The notes under the pieces are model-generated. The model did not search any database, had not been told where the DNA came from, and saw only the letters and a list, made by a program, of their open reading frames with translations. DNA of 64,000 nt from Fodinibius salicampi. GTDB taxonomy: Bacteria > Bacteroidota > Rhodothermia > Balneolales > Balneolaceae. Every line of letters starts with the position of its first letter. Positions within the stretch are counted from its first letter, which is position 1. This document shows, one piece after another, positions 53,747-63,961 of this stretch. The DNA lies in NCBI RefSeq assembly GCF_039545095.1, contig NZ_BAABRS010000004.1, forward strand, positions 340,952 to 404,951. Reading direction: 5' to 3'. The translations under genes and the position numbers were made by a program.

Positions 53747-56542
53747 ATGCACTGGGAAAAACTCGTAGATGAATTTGCAGATAAAAGTGATATAAGTAAA
53801 GTCCTTTCCAATCAGGTTGAATCGCTAACTCATTTTTTGGAAAAGGTTGTTCGAAAAAAAGAAGAGGATGATTTTCTGCAAGAGCTGGTGAACCTGCCGA
53901 AGCTGGCAGCAAAGGCTTTCGATGAAGGAGATGATGAGGCTTTTGATGAGATGGAAGAGCTGATTGCCTCTTTTTCAACCGATGAAATTACGCGGTTGCT
54001 ACGTTACTATACCGTCTTTTTTCACCTGATGAATTCACAGGAGCAGCGGGAAATTACCCGTATTAACAGGGATCGGGCTATGCATACCGATCCGGAATCT
54101 CCACGCAGCGAAAGTATTGGAGAAGCAATTTATTTCCTAAAGGAGGAAGGGTACTCAGCAAAAGAGGCTGCAGAGGTTATTGCGAAGCTGGATATCCAGC
54201 CAACAATTACAGCACATCCCACCGAGGCACGTCGACACAGTGTGCTGCAGAAACAGCAGCATATAACGCGAATGATTGATGAACTACGTCAGGGAAGCCT
54301 TACTCCGGATGAGCAGATTGCACAGACAATGGATATTCTTAATGAAATCCACCTTTTGCTGGCTACTGATGAAGTACGGACAGAAAAAGTAACGGTGGAA
54401 GATGAGGTCGAAAACGGCATGTTTTATTTTATGAATGCCATCTGGGAAACAGTGCCAGTGCTCTATGATGATCTTCGCAATGCCTTCAATACTTATTATG
54501 ATGAGGTTCCCGACTTATCCACTATTTTGCGCTACCGTTCCTGGATTGGCAGCGATCGGGATGGGAATCCCAATGTTACCTCGGATGTAACCTGGGATAC
54601 TATTTTAGAACAGCGGGAGAATGTAATGCTTCTTTATTTGGAAGAGCTGGATGAATTACGCAGCTATCTTAGTATTTCTCAAAATAAATATAAAATTTCA
54701 GAGGAACTGGATGCTTCGCTTAAAAGGGATGAAGAAAACGACCAGCTCTCAGAGCGTTACCAGCGGCTGTATAAGCAAGAGCCTTATCGCCGAAAGGTGA
54801 CCCATATGATGCATAAGCTGGAAGAGCAGCTAGAGGCCATAGAGTCTGATAGCCGTTCATATATTTGCAGGAAAGCAGACGAATATACGGCTGAAGACTT
54901 TAAGTCTGAACTTAAACTTATCGCCGAAAGCTTGCGCCAATCGGGCTTGGAGGAAGTTGGATCTGTAGGTAAACTTGAGCATTTGATTGTGCGGGCAGAA
55001 ACCTTTGGTTTCCACATGGCGGCACTTGATATTCGCCAGCACAGTGGAGTCCATGAACATGCGGTGTCTGAACTTCTATCTATCGCTGAGGTTACGGATA
55101 ATTACGCCGACCTTCCAGAAGAGGAGAAGCTTGAAGTTCTTACAAGCGAACTCAGCAATCCGCGTCCCTTGTCGCCGGTAAAGGTGCAGCTAAGTGACCA
55201 AACCACGCAGATGTTGAAGGTCTTTTCGCTTATTGGTGATTTATTAGCCCTCGATAAGAACAGTTTCGGGAGCTATATCATAAGCATGACCCATGGAGTT
55301 AGTGACATGCTGGAGGTCTTGGTTCTGGCCAAAGAACGAGGTCTGTGGAATGAAGAAGGTGGAGAGGTATACAGTGATATAGATGTTGTTCCTCTTTTTG
55401 AAACTATTGAGGACCTTGAAGTATGCGGGGACTTAATGAGCCAGATGTATGAGAGTGATCTTTACCAGAAACAATTGCAGGCCAGGGGTAACATTCAGGA
55501 AATTATGCTTGGTTATTCCGACAGTAACAAGGATGGGGGCTACTGGATGGCGAACTGGGCATTGGAAAAGGCGCAGCAAGACCTTGGGCGGGTCTGCCGG
55601 AAATACGATATGGATTTCCGTCTGTTCCACGGACGTGGTGGAACTGTTGGTCGAGGGGGTGGACGATCAAATAAAGCGATTCTGGCATTGCCTCCAATCA
55701 GTAATAATGGTCGTATTCGTTTTACTGAACAGGGAGAGGTGATATCTTTCCGGTACTCGCTGGCTTCTATTACGCGTCGGCACCTGGAACAGATCGTAAA
55801 TGCTATGATTCGGGTAACAGTTGCAGAGCAGGGCTTTTCGGATGAAGAAAATGAGTTTTTTCAAACAATGGAGCAACTTTCCAAACGTTCCATGAAGGCA
55901 TATCGGGAACTCATTGACGATGAGGATTTTTGGCCTTGGTATACTTCAAAGACACCTATTGAGCATATTAGTCGCCTGCCTATTGCATCGCGACCGGTTT
56001 CTCGGGGGAGTACCAAGACGGCAGATTTTGAAAATCTGCGGGCTATTCCGTGGGTATTTGCCTGGACTCAGGTTCGATATAATGTGCCGGGTTGGTACGG
56101 CATTGGGGTAGCTCTCCAGGAGATGCTTGAGAAGGATGAAGGGACTCTTGATAAGTTTCGGCAATGGTATGAGGATGGGATCTTCTTCAATACCATTTTA
56201 GACAATGCGCAACGGGAAATGGCTCGTACACATATACCTACTTCCACCATTTATGAGGATATCGATGACGGATCGTTCCACGAAGAGATAACGGAAGACT
56301 TTAGAAAGGCGGAAGCAGCTATCAAAAAGATAACTGATCAGGAATATATCCTGGAAAACAGTCAGGTTATCAAAAAGTCTATCCGGTTTAGAAATCCGTT
56401 TACATATCCATTAAATATGATGCAGGTAGAATTGTTGAATCGCTGGAATGAAGGTCCGGAAGCAGAGGAGGAAGAGCCGTTAAGAAATGCCCTTTTCCTC
56501 AGCATCAACGGTATTGCCGCTGCTATGCAGAGTACAGGCTAA
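53747..56542 (+). CDS. ppc: Phosphoenolpyruvate carboxylase
   Basis: 931 residues. It makes oxaloacetate from PEP and bicarbonate to refill the TCA cycle. Catalytic motifs are TAHPTEARR (His about 157), the GYSDSNKDGG loop (about 588-597) and FHGRGGTVGRGGGRSN (Arg/Gly region about 627). The C-terminus carries FLSINGIAAAMQSTG, near the usual QNTG end. The length is close to E. coli PEPC (883), slightly longer. Monocistronic; a repeat lies right after the stop. Confidence 0.96.
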   Translation: MHWEKLVDEFADKSDISKVLSNQVESLTHFLEKVVRKKEEDDFLQELVNLPKLAAKAFDEGDDEAFDEMEELIASFSTDEITRLLRYYTVFFHLMNSQEQREITRINRDRAMHTDPESPRSESIGEAIYFLKEEGYSAKEAAEVIAKLDIQPTITAHPTEARRHSVLQKQQHITRMIDELRQGSLTPDEQIAQTMDILNEIHLLLATDEVRTEKVTVEDEVENGMFYFMNAIWETVPVLYDDLRNAFNTYYDEVPDLSTILRYRSWIGSDRDGNPNVTSDVTWDTILEQRENVMLLYLEELDELRSYLSISQNKYKISEELDASLKRDEENDQLSERYQRLYKQEPYRRKVTHMMHKLEEQLEAIESDSRSYICRKADEYTAEDFKSELKLIAESLRQSGLEEVGSVGKLEHLIVRAETFGFHMAALDIRQHSGVHEHAVSELLSIAEVTDNYADLPEEEKLEVLTSELSNPRPLSPVKVQLSDQTTQMLKVFSLIGDLLALDKNSFGSYIISMTHGVSDMLEVLVLAKERGLWNEEGGEVYSDIDVVPLFETIEDLEVCGDLMSQMYESDLYQKQLQARGNIQEIMLGYSDSNKDGGYWMANWALEKAQQDLGRVCRKYDMDFRLFHGRGGTVGRGGGRSNKAILALPPISNNGRIRFTEQGEVISFRYSLASITRRHLEQIVNAMIRVTVAEQGFSDEENEFFQTMEQLSKRSMKAYRELIDDEDFWPWYTSKTPIEHISRLPIASRPVSRGSTKTADFENLRAIPWVFAWTQVRYNVPGWYGIGVALQEMLEKDEGTLDKFRQWYEDGIFFNTILDNAQREMARTHIPTSTIYEDIDDGSFHEEITEDFRKAEAAIKKITDQEYILENSQVIKKSIRFRNPFTYPLNMMQVELLNRWNEGPEAEEEEPLRNALFLSINGIAAAMQSTG

Positions 56543-56543
56543 A

Positions 56544-56618
56544 AGTTAAGAATTAGGAGCTGGGGATTTACGAATTAGCATCATCTTGTTTTCAGTTCGT
56601 AATCCCTAATTCCTAACT
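56544..56618. repeat. Intergenic palindromic repeat, copy 2
   Basis: An imperfect inverted repeat: left arm 56544-56576 (AGTTAAGAATTAGG with a 6-base insert, then GGATTTACGAATT) and right arm 56594-56618 (AGTTCGTAATCCCTAATTCC then TAACT). It overlaps the last codons and stop of the uracil-DNA glycosylase-like gene on the minus strand. Related in build to 26005-26092. Confidence 0.6.
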
Positions 56619-57289
56619 AATTCTTTCATCTGACGGCGAAATTTCGGGGCTCCACCGTTAGCCGGATGCCGAACTGCAGTATGTGAAATACCGAAATGGT
56701 TTAAACTTTGTTCGCATTTGCGTCCTACTGCAATAATTTCAGCATCGGAGTATAACTCAAGGAATAATTTAAGGGCCGGATAACCAGTTTCAAGCTCATC
56801 GTCTGTAGGAGTTCGATTACTGAGTAGCCCATCCTCCGGATCGTAGGGGTGCCAGGGAAGCGCATTCCATAAAACTGTTTGATAGGGATCAATTTCCAGT
56901 TGATAGAGCGCCTTCCACATAATGGTAGCCGTAGGTTCCGACATTCCCTTGGCATTCACTTCTTTCTTGCTGGTGCGTTTAGGTTCTATTCCCCGAAAAG
57001 CACCATCCGCAGGAATGCCATGTACTGGTTTATGATGGCCTAACAAAATACGTTCCGAAGTCATGGCAATACCAGTAAAATGGCCTCCCTGGTAGCCGAG
57101 TGCCTCTGCAATTAAGAGATAATTTGCCGTTTGGAAGCGTTCGGATAAATAGGTACGTAGTTGCTCACGTCGGATACGCGGACAGTCTTCTGATCGATCG
57201 TGCTGTGGATCGCGCTGGTACCATGGATTAAAAAAAGCTCCTTCCGGGGTTTCGCGTAACAACTCAAAAAGGGCATTGAGATCAGCCAT
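56606..57289 (-). CDS. Uracil-DNA glycosylase-superfamily protein
   Basis: 227 residues. The UDG fold motifs are LLIAEALGYQGGHFTGIAMTSE (motif A), LWNALPWHP (strand with Asn) and the C-terminal RHPANGGAPKF (motif B His). It should excise uracil or related lesions from DNA. The usual Asp of the family-1 GQDPYH motif is not present, so it belongs to a divergent subgroup. The final residues ELVRN and the stop are contributed by the repeat at 56544-56618. Confidence 0.8.
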   Translation of the reverse strand: MADLNALFELLRETPEGAFFNPWYQRDPQHDRSEDCPRIRREQLRTYLSERFQTANYLLIAEALGYQGGHFTGIAMTSERILLGHHKPVHGIPADGAFRGIEPKRTSKKEVNAKGMSEPTATIMWKALYQLEIDPYQTVLWNALPWHPYDPEDGLLSNRTPTDDELETGYPALKLFLELYSDAEIIAVGRKCEQSLNHFGISHTAVRHPANGGAPKFRRQMKELVRN

Positions 57290-57472
57290 TATGAAAAAAA
57301 GTAGATTAAAATTTGTTATGAATGGTGGTTATTTTGAAGTTTCCTAATATAGTGCACAGAGAAACCATAAGAAAAAAGTTTTCGACTTTGAACTAAGAGG
57401 AAGGAAAGCATAAACATCAAGCAAAAAATTGTATATTACAGTATCAATAAATACTAATTCTTGGAGATTTCT

Positions 57473-58552
57473 ATGAGCACCGATATAACCTTTGATATAA
57501 CGAAAGTAGCCCAAAGTCGTATTGATCAAGTGGATCTTGATGATCCTGGATTTGGCCGGTTGTTTTCTGATCATATGTTGGAGGTATCGTATAATGAAGG
57601 AGAGTGGCAACAACCAAAGATTAAGCCCTATGGTACTATTGAAGTTGTCCCGGCCTTAAATGTATTTCACTATGCCCAATCGGTGTTTGAAGGAACCAAG
57701 GCTTATTATGTAGACGACGAAACCGTCAACTTATTTCGTATTGGCCAGAACTATGAACGCTTTGTACAGTCTTGTAAGCGAATGTGTATACCTCCTGTTG
57801 ATCGCGAGGTATTTCTGGGAGGCATCGAAAAGTTGATCGAAATAGACCACCGGTGGGTCCCTCGTAAAGAGGGAAATGTTCTTTATATTCGTCCTTTTGC
57901 ATGTGCTTTTGATCCGGTTATTTCAGCAAATCCTGCTGAGGAGTATCGCTTTTTTGTGATCACTTCTCCGGTAGGATCCTATTATAATAAGTCAGTAAAG
58001 CTGACAACCTCAAAGAGATACGTCCGGGCGGTAAAAGGCGGAGTGGGTGCTGCCAAAGCGGCCGGTAATTATGCCGCCAGTTTTTATCCGGCGCGTAAAG
58101 CTCAAGAAATGGGGTACGATCAGGTATTATGGCTTGATGCCCACGAGCATACTTATATTGAGGAAGTGGGAACAATGAACATCTTTTTTATAATTGATGG
58201 TGTATTGGTTACCCCAAAACTGCAGGGCACGATATTGCCGGGCATTACGCGGGATTCTGTGCTCCGGCTGGCGAACCATTGGGAGATACCGGTGGAAGAG
58301 CGACGTATCAATATAGAAGAGGTTATTGAAGCTGGACAGTCGGGAAAGCTTGAAGAAGTATTTGGAACAGGTACTGCTGCGGTTATTGCCCCGGTAGAGG
58401 AAATCCATCATGATGGGATATCTGTTATCCCAAAGGAAAAAGACCGCGGACCGGTTGGACAAAAACTCTATGACACTATTTATGATATCCAACGTTCAAG
58501 AATAGAAGATCCATTCAATTGGGTTCGTTCTGTACAAGTTGGGAATAGCTAA
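57473..58552 (+). CDS. ilvE: Branched-chain amino acid aminotransferase
   Basis: 359 residues from ATG 57473, supported by TTGGAG 7 bases upstream. It interconverts leucine, isoleucine and valine with their keto acids, using PLP. The PLP lysine is in AAKAAGNYAAS (Lys195), and the class IV signature includes EVGTMNIFFIIDGVLVTP and GTILPGITRDSVL. This is the longer (about 360-residue) form found in many bacteria and eukaryotes. Monocistronic. Confidence 0.95.
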   Translation: MSTDITFDITKVAQSRIDQVDLDDPGFGRLFSDHMLEVSYNEGEWQQPKIKPYGTIEVVPALNVFHYAQSVFEGTKAYYVDDETVNLFRIGQNYERFVQSCKRMCIPPVDREVFLGGIEKLIEIDHRWVPRKEGNVLYIRPFACAFDPVISANPAEEYRFFVITSPVGSYYNKSVKLTTSKRYVRAVKGGVGAAKAAGNYAASFYPARKAQEMGYDQVLWLDAHEHTYIEEVGTMNIFFIIDGVLVTPKLQGTILPGITRDSVLRLANHWEIPVEERRINIEEVIEAGQSGKLEEVFGTGTAAVIAPVEEIHHDGISVIPKEKDRGPVGQKLYDTIYDIQRSRIEDPFNWVRSVQVGNS

Positions 58553-58609
58553 AACAATTACTTGTTTGTAATTATCTTATCGATTTAGAGCGCTTGACTA
58601 TTAGTCTTG

Positions 58610-59539
58610 TTAATACCCTTTTTCCCTGTCTACGGCATTGCGCAAATCCATTCCGGAAAGAGCACGTTTATAATTTTCGACAATTTGCTCTGCTGCCTCA
58701 GCCGGCTGGGTAATGCTGGCAATATGAGGTGTGATTATTATATTAGATCGATTCCAGAAGGCATGTTTATCAGGCAAAGGCTCTTCCTTAAAGACGTCTA
58801 GCCAAGCTCCCTGTAATAGATTACTGTCAAGAGCGTATATCAGGTCTTCATCCACCAAGTGTTCTCCCCGAGCAGCGTTAATAATCCAGGCATCAGAAGG
58901 CAGCTCTTTAAAAACCTTAAGATCCAGAATGTCTCTGGTGGCATCTGTTAAAGGAAGGAGACATACGAGGATATTGATATCCGACAAGAAGAGCGATAGC
59001 TTATCCGGACCAGCAAAACATTCTATATCTTCAAGTTCCTTGGATGATCGGGCCCACCCGGAAACCTGGAATCCGGTTTTTACCAACTGTTCTGCTACTG
59101 GCTGTCCAATTGCTCCCAATCCCATAATCCCAATTCGTAAATTCTTCGAAAGCTCATGGCGATGTATTTGCCATTTGCCCTGATCACTTTGACGAATATA
59201 CTGTGGCAGGTTCCTCTGGATATTGATCACTGCCCCTAGAACATACTCTTTCATCTGCCGAATAAGAGAAGGAGATACAATACGGGCAATTTCTATTGAT
59301 TCCGGGAGGCTATCGTCAGATAATAAATGGTCGACTCCCGCTCCCAGTGAAGAGACTGCTTTAATATTCGGGAAGCTATCCAAAAGGTGTTGGGGTTGAT
59401 TCCAGCAGACGGCAAACTGTACTCGGTCTTTATTCTTGATGGCCGGCCAGATATCAGTTTCAATATTGGGATCAATGCGATGGATATGTTTTTTCCATTC
59501 TGAAAGATTTCGATCAGGAGCGACAAATAAAAGAGACAT
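58610..59539 (-). CDS. D-2-hydroxyacid dehydrogenase (GhrA-like)
   Basis: 309 residues. An NAD(P) fold (LRIGIMGLGAIGQPVAEQL) plus the catalytic Arg in INAARGEHL, a Glu in DVFKEEPLPDKHAFW and the His in ITPHIAS. The size and LGAGVDHLL start of the catalytic lobe resemble glyoxylate/hydroxypyruvate reductase A. Convergent with ilvE. Confidence 0.88.
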   Translation of the reverse strand: MSLLFVAPDRNLSEWKKHIHRIDPNIETDIWPAIKNKDRVQFAVCWNQPQHLLDSFPNIKAVSSLGAGVDHLLSDDSLPESIEIARIVSPSLIRQMKEYVLGAVINIQRNLPQYIRQSDQGKWQIHRHELSKNLRIGIMGLGAIGQPVAEQLVKTGFQVSGWARSSKELEDIECFAGPDKLSLFLSDINILVCLLPLTDATRDILDLKVFKELPSDAWIINAARGEHLVDEDLIYALDSNLLQGAWLDVFKEEPLPDKHAFWNRSNIIITPHIASITQPAEAAEQIVENYKRALSGMDLRNAVDREKGY

Positions 59540-59901
59540 AAAGGAATATTCGATTATTTATTATCCGAATCTAAGTATAAGAAAGCCAACAGCGTAATGC
59601 TAAGAATTAGTGGGCCTGGCAAATGAATGCGGAAGGATAACTTTGCAAAATAAACTTTTAAAAAATATCGAATTTTATAATATGAGTATATAATTATTTG
59701 ATTAGGGATTTTAACGATTGTAATAATAGTTGTAAAAAAATCTGCAACCCATTCTTGCCTTTGTTATAATAATTCAAATCAAAGTTTATCGACTCGAATT
59801 TACGATTATAAAAAGCCGTTGACAGTCGCATTAAAGTAAACGAATGTTTTTTATTTTTAGTTACATTGAATGAGTTTGGTAACAATAATTAACCTAACTA
59901 A
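59540..59901. other. AT-rich intergenic region upstream of the DUF2911 gene
   Basis: 362 bases. TAACTTTG at 59638-59645 and TTGACA at 59819-59824 are promoter-like on the plus strand, but neither has a well-spaced partner. No gene or repeat was recognised. Confidence 0.4.
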
Positions 59902-60453
59902 ATGATTATGACAACACTGAAAAAAATAGTTGCAAATATTGGATTGTCATTGCTTGCAGTTTTATGCATAACTACTTTGGGATTGGCTCAAGAACGAGGG
60001 AGTGAGGAGCCTCGTACCAGCCCAAATGCTACAGTCAGCCAAACAATTGGTACAACTGACGTTACAATTACCTATGGGCGGCCTGCTGTAAATGATCGGG
60101 AAGTTTTTGGAGAGCTGGTACCCTATGGAGAAGTTTGGCGAACCGGTGCGAATGAGTCCACGGCTCTGGTTGTTTCTGATGACGTGATGATTGAGGGAAA
60201 TAAGTTAGAAGCTGGAACATATTCTTTATACACTATTCCTAATAAAGACAGCTGGACCATTATTCTTAATTCCAAGCTTTCGTGGGGCACCGAATACGAT
60301 TCGGGTCAGGATGTGCTCCGGTTTAAAGTAGAATCTCAGGAAGCAGATTATATGGAGCGCATGCTCTTTTATTTTAAAGATGTTTCGAATGATTCTGCTA
60401 CGGTAGTTCTTCATTGGGATAATACAAAAGTACCATTCACTATTAGCGTTTAA
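59902..60453 (+). CDS. DUF2911 exported protein
   Basis: 183 residues. A signal peptide (ends LGLAQ) is followed by the DUF2911 domain: RTSPNATVSQTIGTTDVTITYGRPAV, GEVWRTGANEST, YSLYTIPNKDSWTII. Members are common in Bacteroidota and Balneolota and have no known biochemical role. Met3 is an alternative start. Confidence 0.88.
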   Translation: MIMTTLKKIVANIGLSLLAVLCITTLGLAQERGSEEPRTSPNATVSQTIGTTDVTITYGRPAVNDREVFGELVPYGEVWRTGANESTALVVSDDVMIEGNKLEAGTYSLYTIPNKDSWTIILNSKLSWGTEYDSGQDVLRFKVESQEADYMERMLFYFKDVSNDSATVVLHWDNTKVPFTISV

Positions 60454-60539
60454 TTTCTATCTCAAATTTCGAGCCTAATACAACTGAATCTCATGGTGGG
60501 GCCTTATCCCATCATGGGATTCTTTTATTTTTTACTCTT

Positions 60540-61478
60540 TTGTGGGGTGCCAACTTTATATTGGCAGAGGTTGCCTTAAAAGAAATGTCCCCCATTTCCT
60601 TTAGTGTCTCTCGTTTTGCAATGGGCGGGCTGGCGCTTTTTTTAGTAATGTATCTACAATACCGCTATGAAGAACGCCGAACTTCCGGGCCTGTTTCATT
60701 TCTTCCAAAAATAAAACGCAAACATTGGCCCCGACTTATCCTGATCTCCGTTATAGGTGCCACTCTTGCTCCCTGGCTGGGAATTGAGGGGTTAGGATTA
60801 ACCCACGGTGCCCGAGCCTCACTTTGGTTGGCACTCGGACCGGCAGTCAGCACATACTGCGGTTATCTGTTTAGAACCGAACGCATGGGATTATATGGGT
60901 ACATAGGGATTGTTTTAGCTGTTATCGGAACAGTAATTTTAGCCTGGGATGGGTTACGTCCGGCACAAGGATATTGGTTGGGAGATTTAATTTTAATTGT
61001 AGCTCTTATCCTTACAGTAATAGAGCTTCACTTGATAAAACCGTTGGCCCGCCAATATGGTCCGGTACCTGTCGTTGCAATACGCACAGCTATTGGTTGT
61101 TCGTTATACATGATGATTGCTTCCCCGGCTCTTGTTGAAGTAACCTGGCTATCTCTTGGACCCTGGACCTGGATTGCTATACTGGCGGGTGGAGCTATTG
61201 GAGTAGGAGTTGGACAATGGGCGAAAGTTCGTGCACTAAAAATACTTGGCCCTACTCAAGTCGTGCTTTATGGAAATATGGTCCCAATTGCTGCTCTTTT
61301 GATCGCTTGGTTAAGTATTGGAGAGAATCCATCTAGGCTCGAAGTTGTTTCTGCCGTTTTTATTATTGTAGGGGCAATATTTATTCAGGTCATTGATGGT
61401 AAAGCGGGAGCATCCAATAAAAAGAAGGAAATTGAAGAAGATCTTTCATTCCTTATGAGTACTAAACAGGATAACTAG
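60540..61478 (+). CDS. EamA/DMT-family transporter (start uncertain)
   Basis: 312 residues from TTG 60540, about ten spans in two EamA repeats. LLWGANFILAEVAL and MSPISFSVSRFAMGGLALFL open repeat 1; GPVPVVAIRTAIGCSLYMM and GGAIGVGVGQWAKVRALKILG lie in repeat 2. The frame continues upstream to 60447 without an ATG, GTG or TTG, and codes for HHGILLFFTLLWGANF, which would complete the first span. The true N-terminus is therefore probably longer, using a rare start or a lost one. Substrate unknown; likely a metabolite exporter. Confidence 0.75.
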   Translation: MWGANFILAEVALKEMSPISFSVSRFAMGGLALFLVMYLQYRYEERRTSGPVSFLPKIKRKHWPRLILISVIGATLAPWLGIEGLGLTHGARASLWLALGPAVSTYCGYLFRTERMGLYGYIGIVLAVIGTVILAWDGLRPAQGYWLGDLILIVALILTVIELHLIKPLARQYGPVPVVAIRTAIGCSLYMMIASPALVEVTWLSLGPWTWIAILAGGAIGVGVGQWAKVRALKILGPTQVVLYGNMVPIAALLIAWLSIGENPSRLEVVSAVFIIVGAIFIQVIDGKAGASNKKKEIEEDLSFLMSTKQDN

Positions 61479-61558
61479 TCATTTTTAAAACTGATTTAGA
61501 TGTTTGATGAAAGATATTCCATTTTCATATTCTATCCTGCTTAGAGATTGATTTTTAT

Positions 61559-62841
61559 TTAACAGCTTATTTCCATTAGGTTATCCCAACTCGTTGTATA
61601 CTTCGGGGATAAAAATTGTTGTTTCATTTGCCAGGATTGCTCAAACCCAGTGGCCGCAAAATGGGCTGTGTCTGACCCATATTTTGTATTGATATCATCG
61701 ATTTTTCTCATCAATTCATGTTGATTATTAGATTGTTGCTTTTTGCTAAATAAATTGCCTTGTATTTTTGATTGGGGAATGATGCCAGTCAGCATAACAG
61801 CCGCTTTTTTATATTTAAGTCCGGATTGATACAACTTTATAAGTGTATTATGTCCATATTTAATCAGAAAAGAAGTGTCAGCAGTAAGTATGTGAAGAGG
61901 GATTTCAATTCCATATTTATATTTTGGGTTACCATCGCCATACTTATTAGTACGCAGTGTAATATGCAGCAGGGAGGTAACCGATTCTTGAGCCTTAGTT
62001 TTTCAGTGGAAATCATAATAAATTCTGCAATAGCTTCTTGTAGGTCCTCTAATTTCGTAACTGCTTTACCAAATGATCGCGAAGTCATAATTCCTTTTCG
62101 GGGATCATTAATATGTTCAATCTCCAGGCAGGGCTTCCCATTGAGTTCCATCACAGTTCGTAGCCCGTTTACACTTAGTCGGCTTCGGACCTAGTCCGTC
62201 TGCGTATATCAATTCTTTAATTCCAGCGCATTAGTAATTCCTTCGTTGAAGAGACGTTGAGAAAGACCTGCTCCGATTCCCCAAATATCCGTCAGCTTGG
62301 TGTCTCTTAATATATTATCCAGTTCAGAATGTCCTATCAAGTTGAGCACACCGTTATATCCCGGTTGAGATTTTGCCGTTTCATTTGCAATCTTAGCCAG
62401 TGTTTTGGAAGGTGCAATTCCTACAGAAACCGGCAAACCTGTCCACTGTTTTACTGTCGATTTTATAACTTGTCCGAAGGATCGTAAATCATCTGTCATT
62501 AGCTTTGGAAATTCTATAAATGCCTCATCAATACTGTAAGGTTCTACTCGGGGAGTAAGGTGACGTAGCGTTTTCATGACCCGGAGCTACATATCTCCGT
62601 ACAGGGCATAATTGGAAGATTTTTGAATAACGTTATTTCGTTTAAGAAGATTTCTGATCTTGAATTCGGGTGCTTCCATCTCAATGCCGGCTTCCTTAGC
62701 CTCATTAGAGCGGGCAATAATACATCCGTCATTATTGGAAAGAATAGCGATAGGTTGATCCCTGAGTGAGGGATCGAATACCCGCTCGCAAGAAGCATAG
62801 AAATTGTTACAGTCAATAAGGGCATAGGCGGAGGTGCTCAT
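61559..62841 (-). pseudogene. umuC: umuC-like Y-family DNA polymerase, decayed
   Basis: The minus strand encodes a near full-length UmuC (about 427 codons). The N-terminus (IDCNNFYASCERVFDPSL) has the polymerase Asp. An in-frame TAG at 62587-62589 follows GDM, where Ser is expected, before VMKTLRHLTPRVEPYSIDEAF, which holds the SIDEAF catalytic motif. Next are in-frame TGA (62209-62211) and TAG (62191-62193), then VRSRLSVNGLRTVMEL. A -1 frameshift occurs near 61993, after EKLR. The rest (QESVTSLLHITLRTNKYGDG through KYTTSWDNLMEISC) is in the shifted frame. No umuD lies beside it. Confidence 0.9.
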
Positions 62842-62928
62842 ATAAATTTTATGACAAAGCTGAAATTTCTCTTTATTTCACTTATCATTGCAGCGACACA
62901 AACTAAATGTTAGGGAATAATTTGTTAA

Positions 62929-63699
62929 ATGGATAATCAAAAACCATCTGATGTTTCCTCATATAAAAGAGATGCCCTCTTTTTAACATTGTCGGGTATA
63001 TTCTTAACGGCATTGGTTCTGGGAAATGTTATTGGGACCACTAAATTTGTTACTATTTTCTCAGTTGAGCTTTCTGGTTGGATGAGAACACTGGTACCGG
63101 AGCTGATTAGAGAGGAAAATACGTATACAATGAGTGTTCCTGTCGGGGTTATTGCTTACCCTTTCACCTTTCTGGCTACCGATCTTCTTTCAGAGCTGTA
63201 TGGTAGAAAAAAAGCACAGCTGGTAGTATGGGTGGGCTTCTGGATGAATGTGTTTATGCTTTTTTTGATGACCGTGAATCATTGGTTACCTAATACAGGG
63301 GGGGTCAGTGGAGGGCTTGATCTTTTTGAAGGAGTCTATGAATTTATGATTGGCAATACCATTGCAAGTATGATAGCATATTTGGTGGCTCAAACGGTAG
63401 ACGTTCGTCTTTTTCATTTTTGGAAAAGACTTACTCAGGGAAAACATCTTTGGCTGCGTAACAATGCGTCAACGACCGTAAGTCAACTAGTCGACTCCAC
63501 TACTATTCTAACCATCCTCTTCATTGCTGGAAATTTAGGGGAGGAAATCGATACTATTGGTAAATTAATGATTCTAATAATCAATTCTTATCTATTTAAA
63601 TTTTTCTTCGCACTGTTTGATACTCCACTTTGTTATTTAGGAGTGAAATTATTCAATGATTATGATGAAGATCCCAGTGAATATAGTCTATATTCGTAG
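62929..63699 (+). CDS. VUT-family (YhhQ-like) queuosine precursor transporter
   Basis: 256 residues, about six spans. The family motif is VGVIAYPFTFLATDLLSELYGRKKAQ, and YLVAQTVDVRLFHFWKRLTQGKHLWLRNNASTTVSQLVDS is also typical. YhhQ imports preQ0/preQ1 for queuosine tRNA modification in E. coli; the same role is inferred. It is followed by an rRNA-type promoter region. Confidence 0.88.
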   Translation: MDNQKPSDVSSYKRDALFLTLSGIFLTALVLGNVIGTTKFVTIFSVELSGWMRTLVPELIREENTYTMSVPVGVIAYPFTFLATDLLSELYGRKKAQLVVWVGFWMNVFMLFLMTVNHWLPNTGGVSGGLDLFEGVYEFMIGNTIASMIAYLVAQTVDVRLFHFWKRLTQGKHLWLRNNASTTVSQLVDSTTILTILFIAGNLGEEIDTIGKLMILIINSYLFKFFFALFDTPLCYLGVKLFNDYDEDPSEYSLYS

Positions 63700-63777
63700 G
63701 TATCTTCTGACTAAAAGCCCCTCTAGCAATGTTAAATGCAGATAAGGAAAATTTGTAAAATAAATACCACAAAAACA

Positions 63778-63809
63778 TTGACACGAACTGGGTAAAATCC
63801 TTACATTAG
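63778..63809 (+). promoter_or_regulatory. Probable rRNA promoter
   Basis: TTGACA (63778-63783) is followed, 21 bases after its TTG, by TACATTAG (63802-63809), a one-mismatch TAnnTTTG box. An A-rich tract upstream may serve as an UP element. Confidence 0.5.
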
Positions 63810-63961
63810 GAGTCCGCTTTCGAAGTGAAGAAAACGGCAATGAGTTGACTCATTACTTCCAGATAATTAGAAAAATTTAGCATTTGGAAGTGATCGGGAA
63901 AGTGGTTATCATTGCAGCGCCTTCCGATGGCGGGAGGAGGTCTTCTTTTTTGGGAGGCGGA

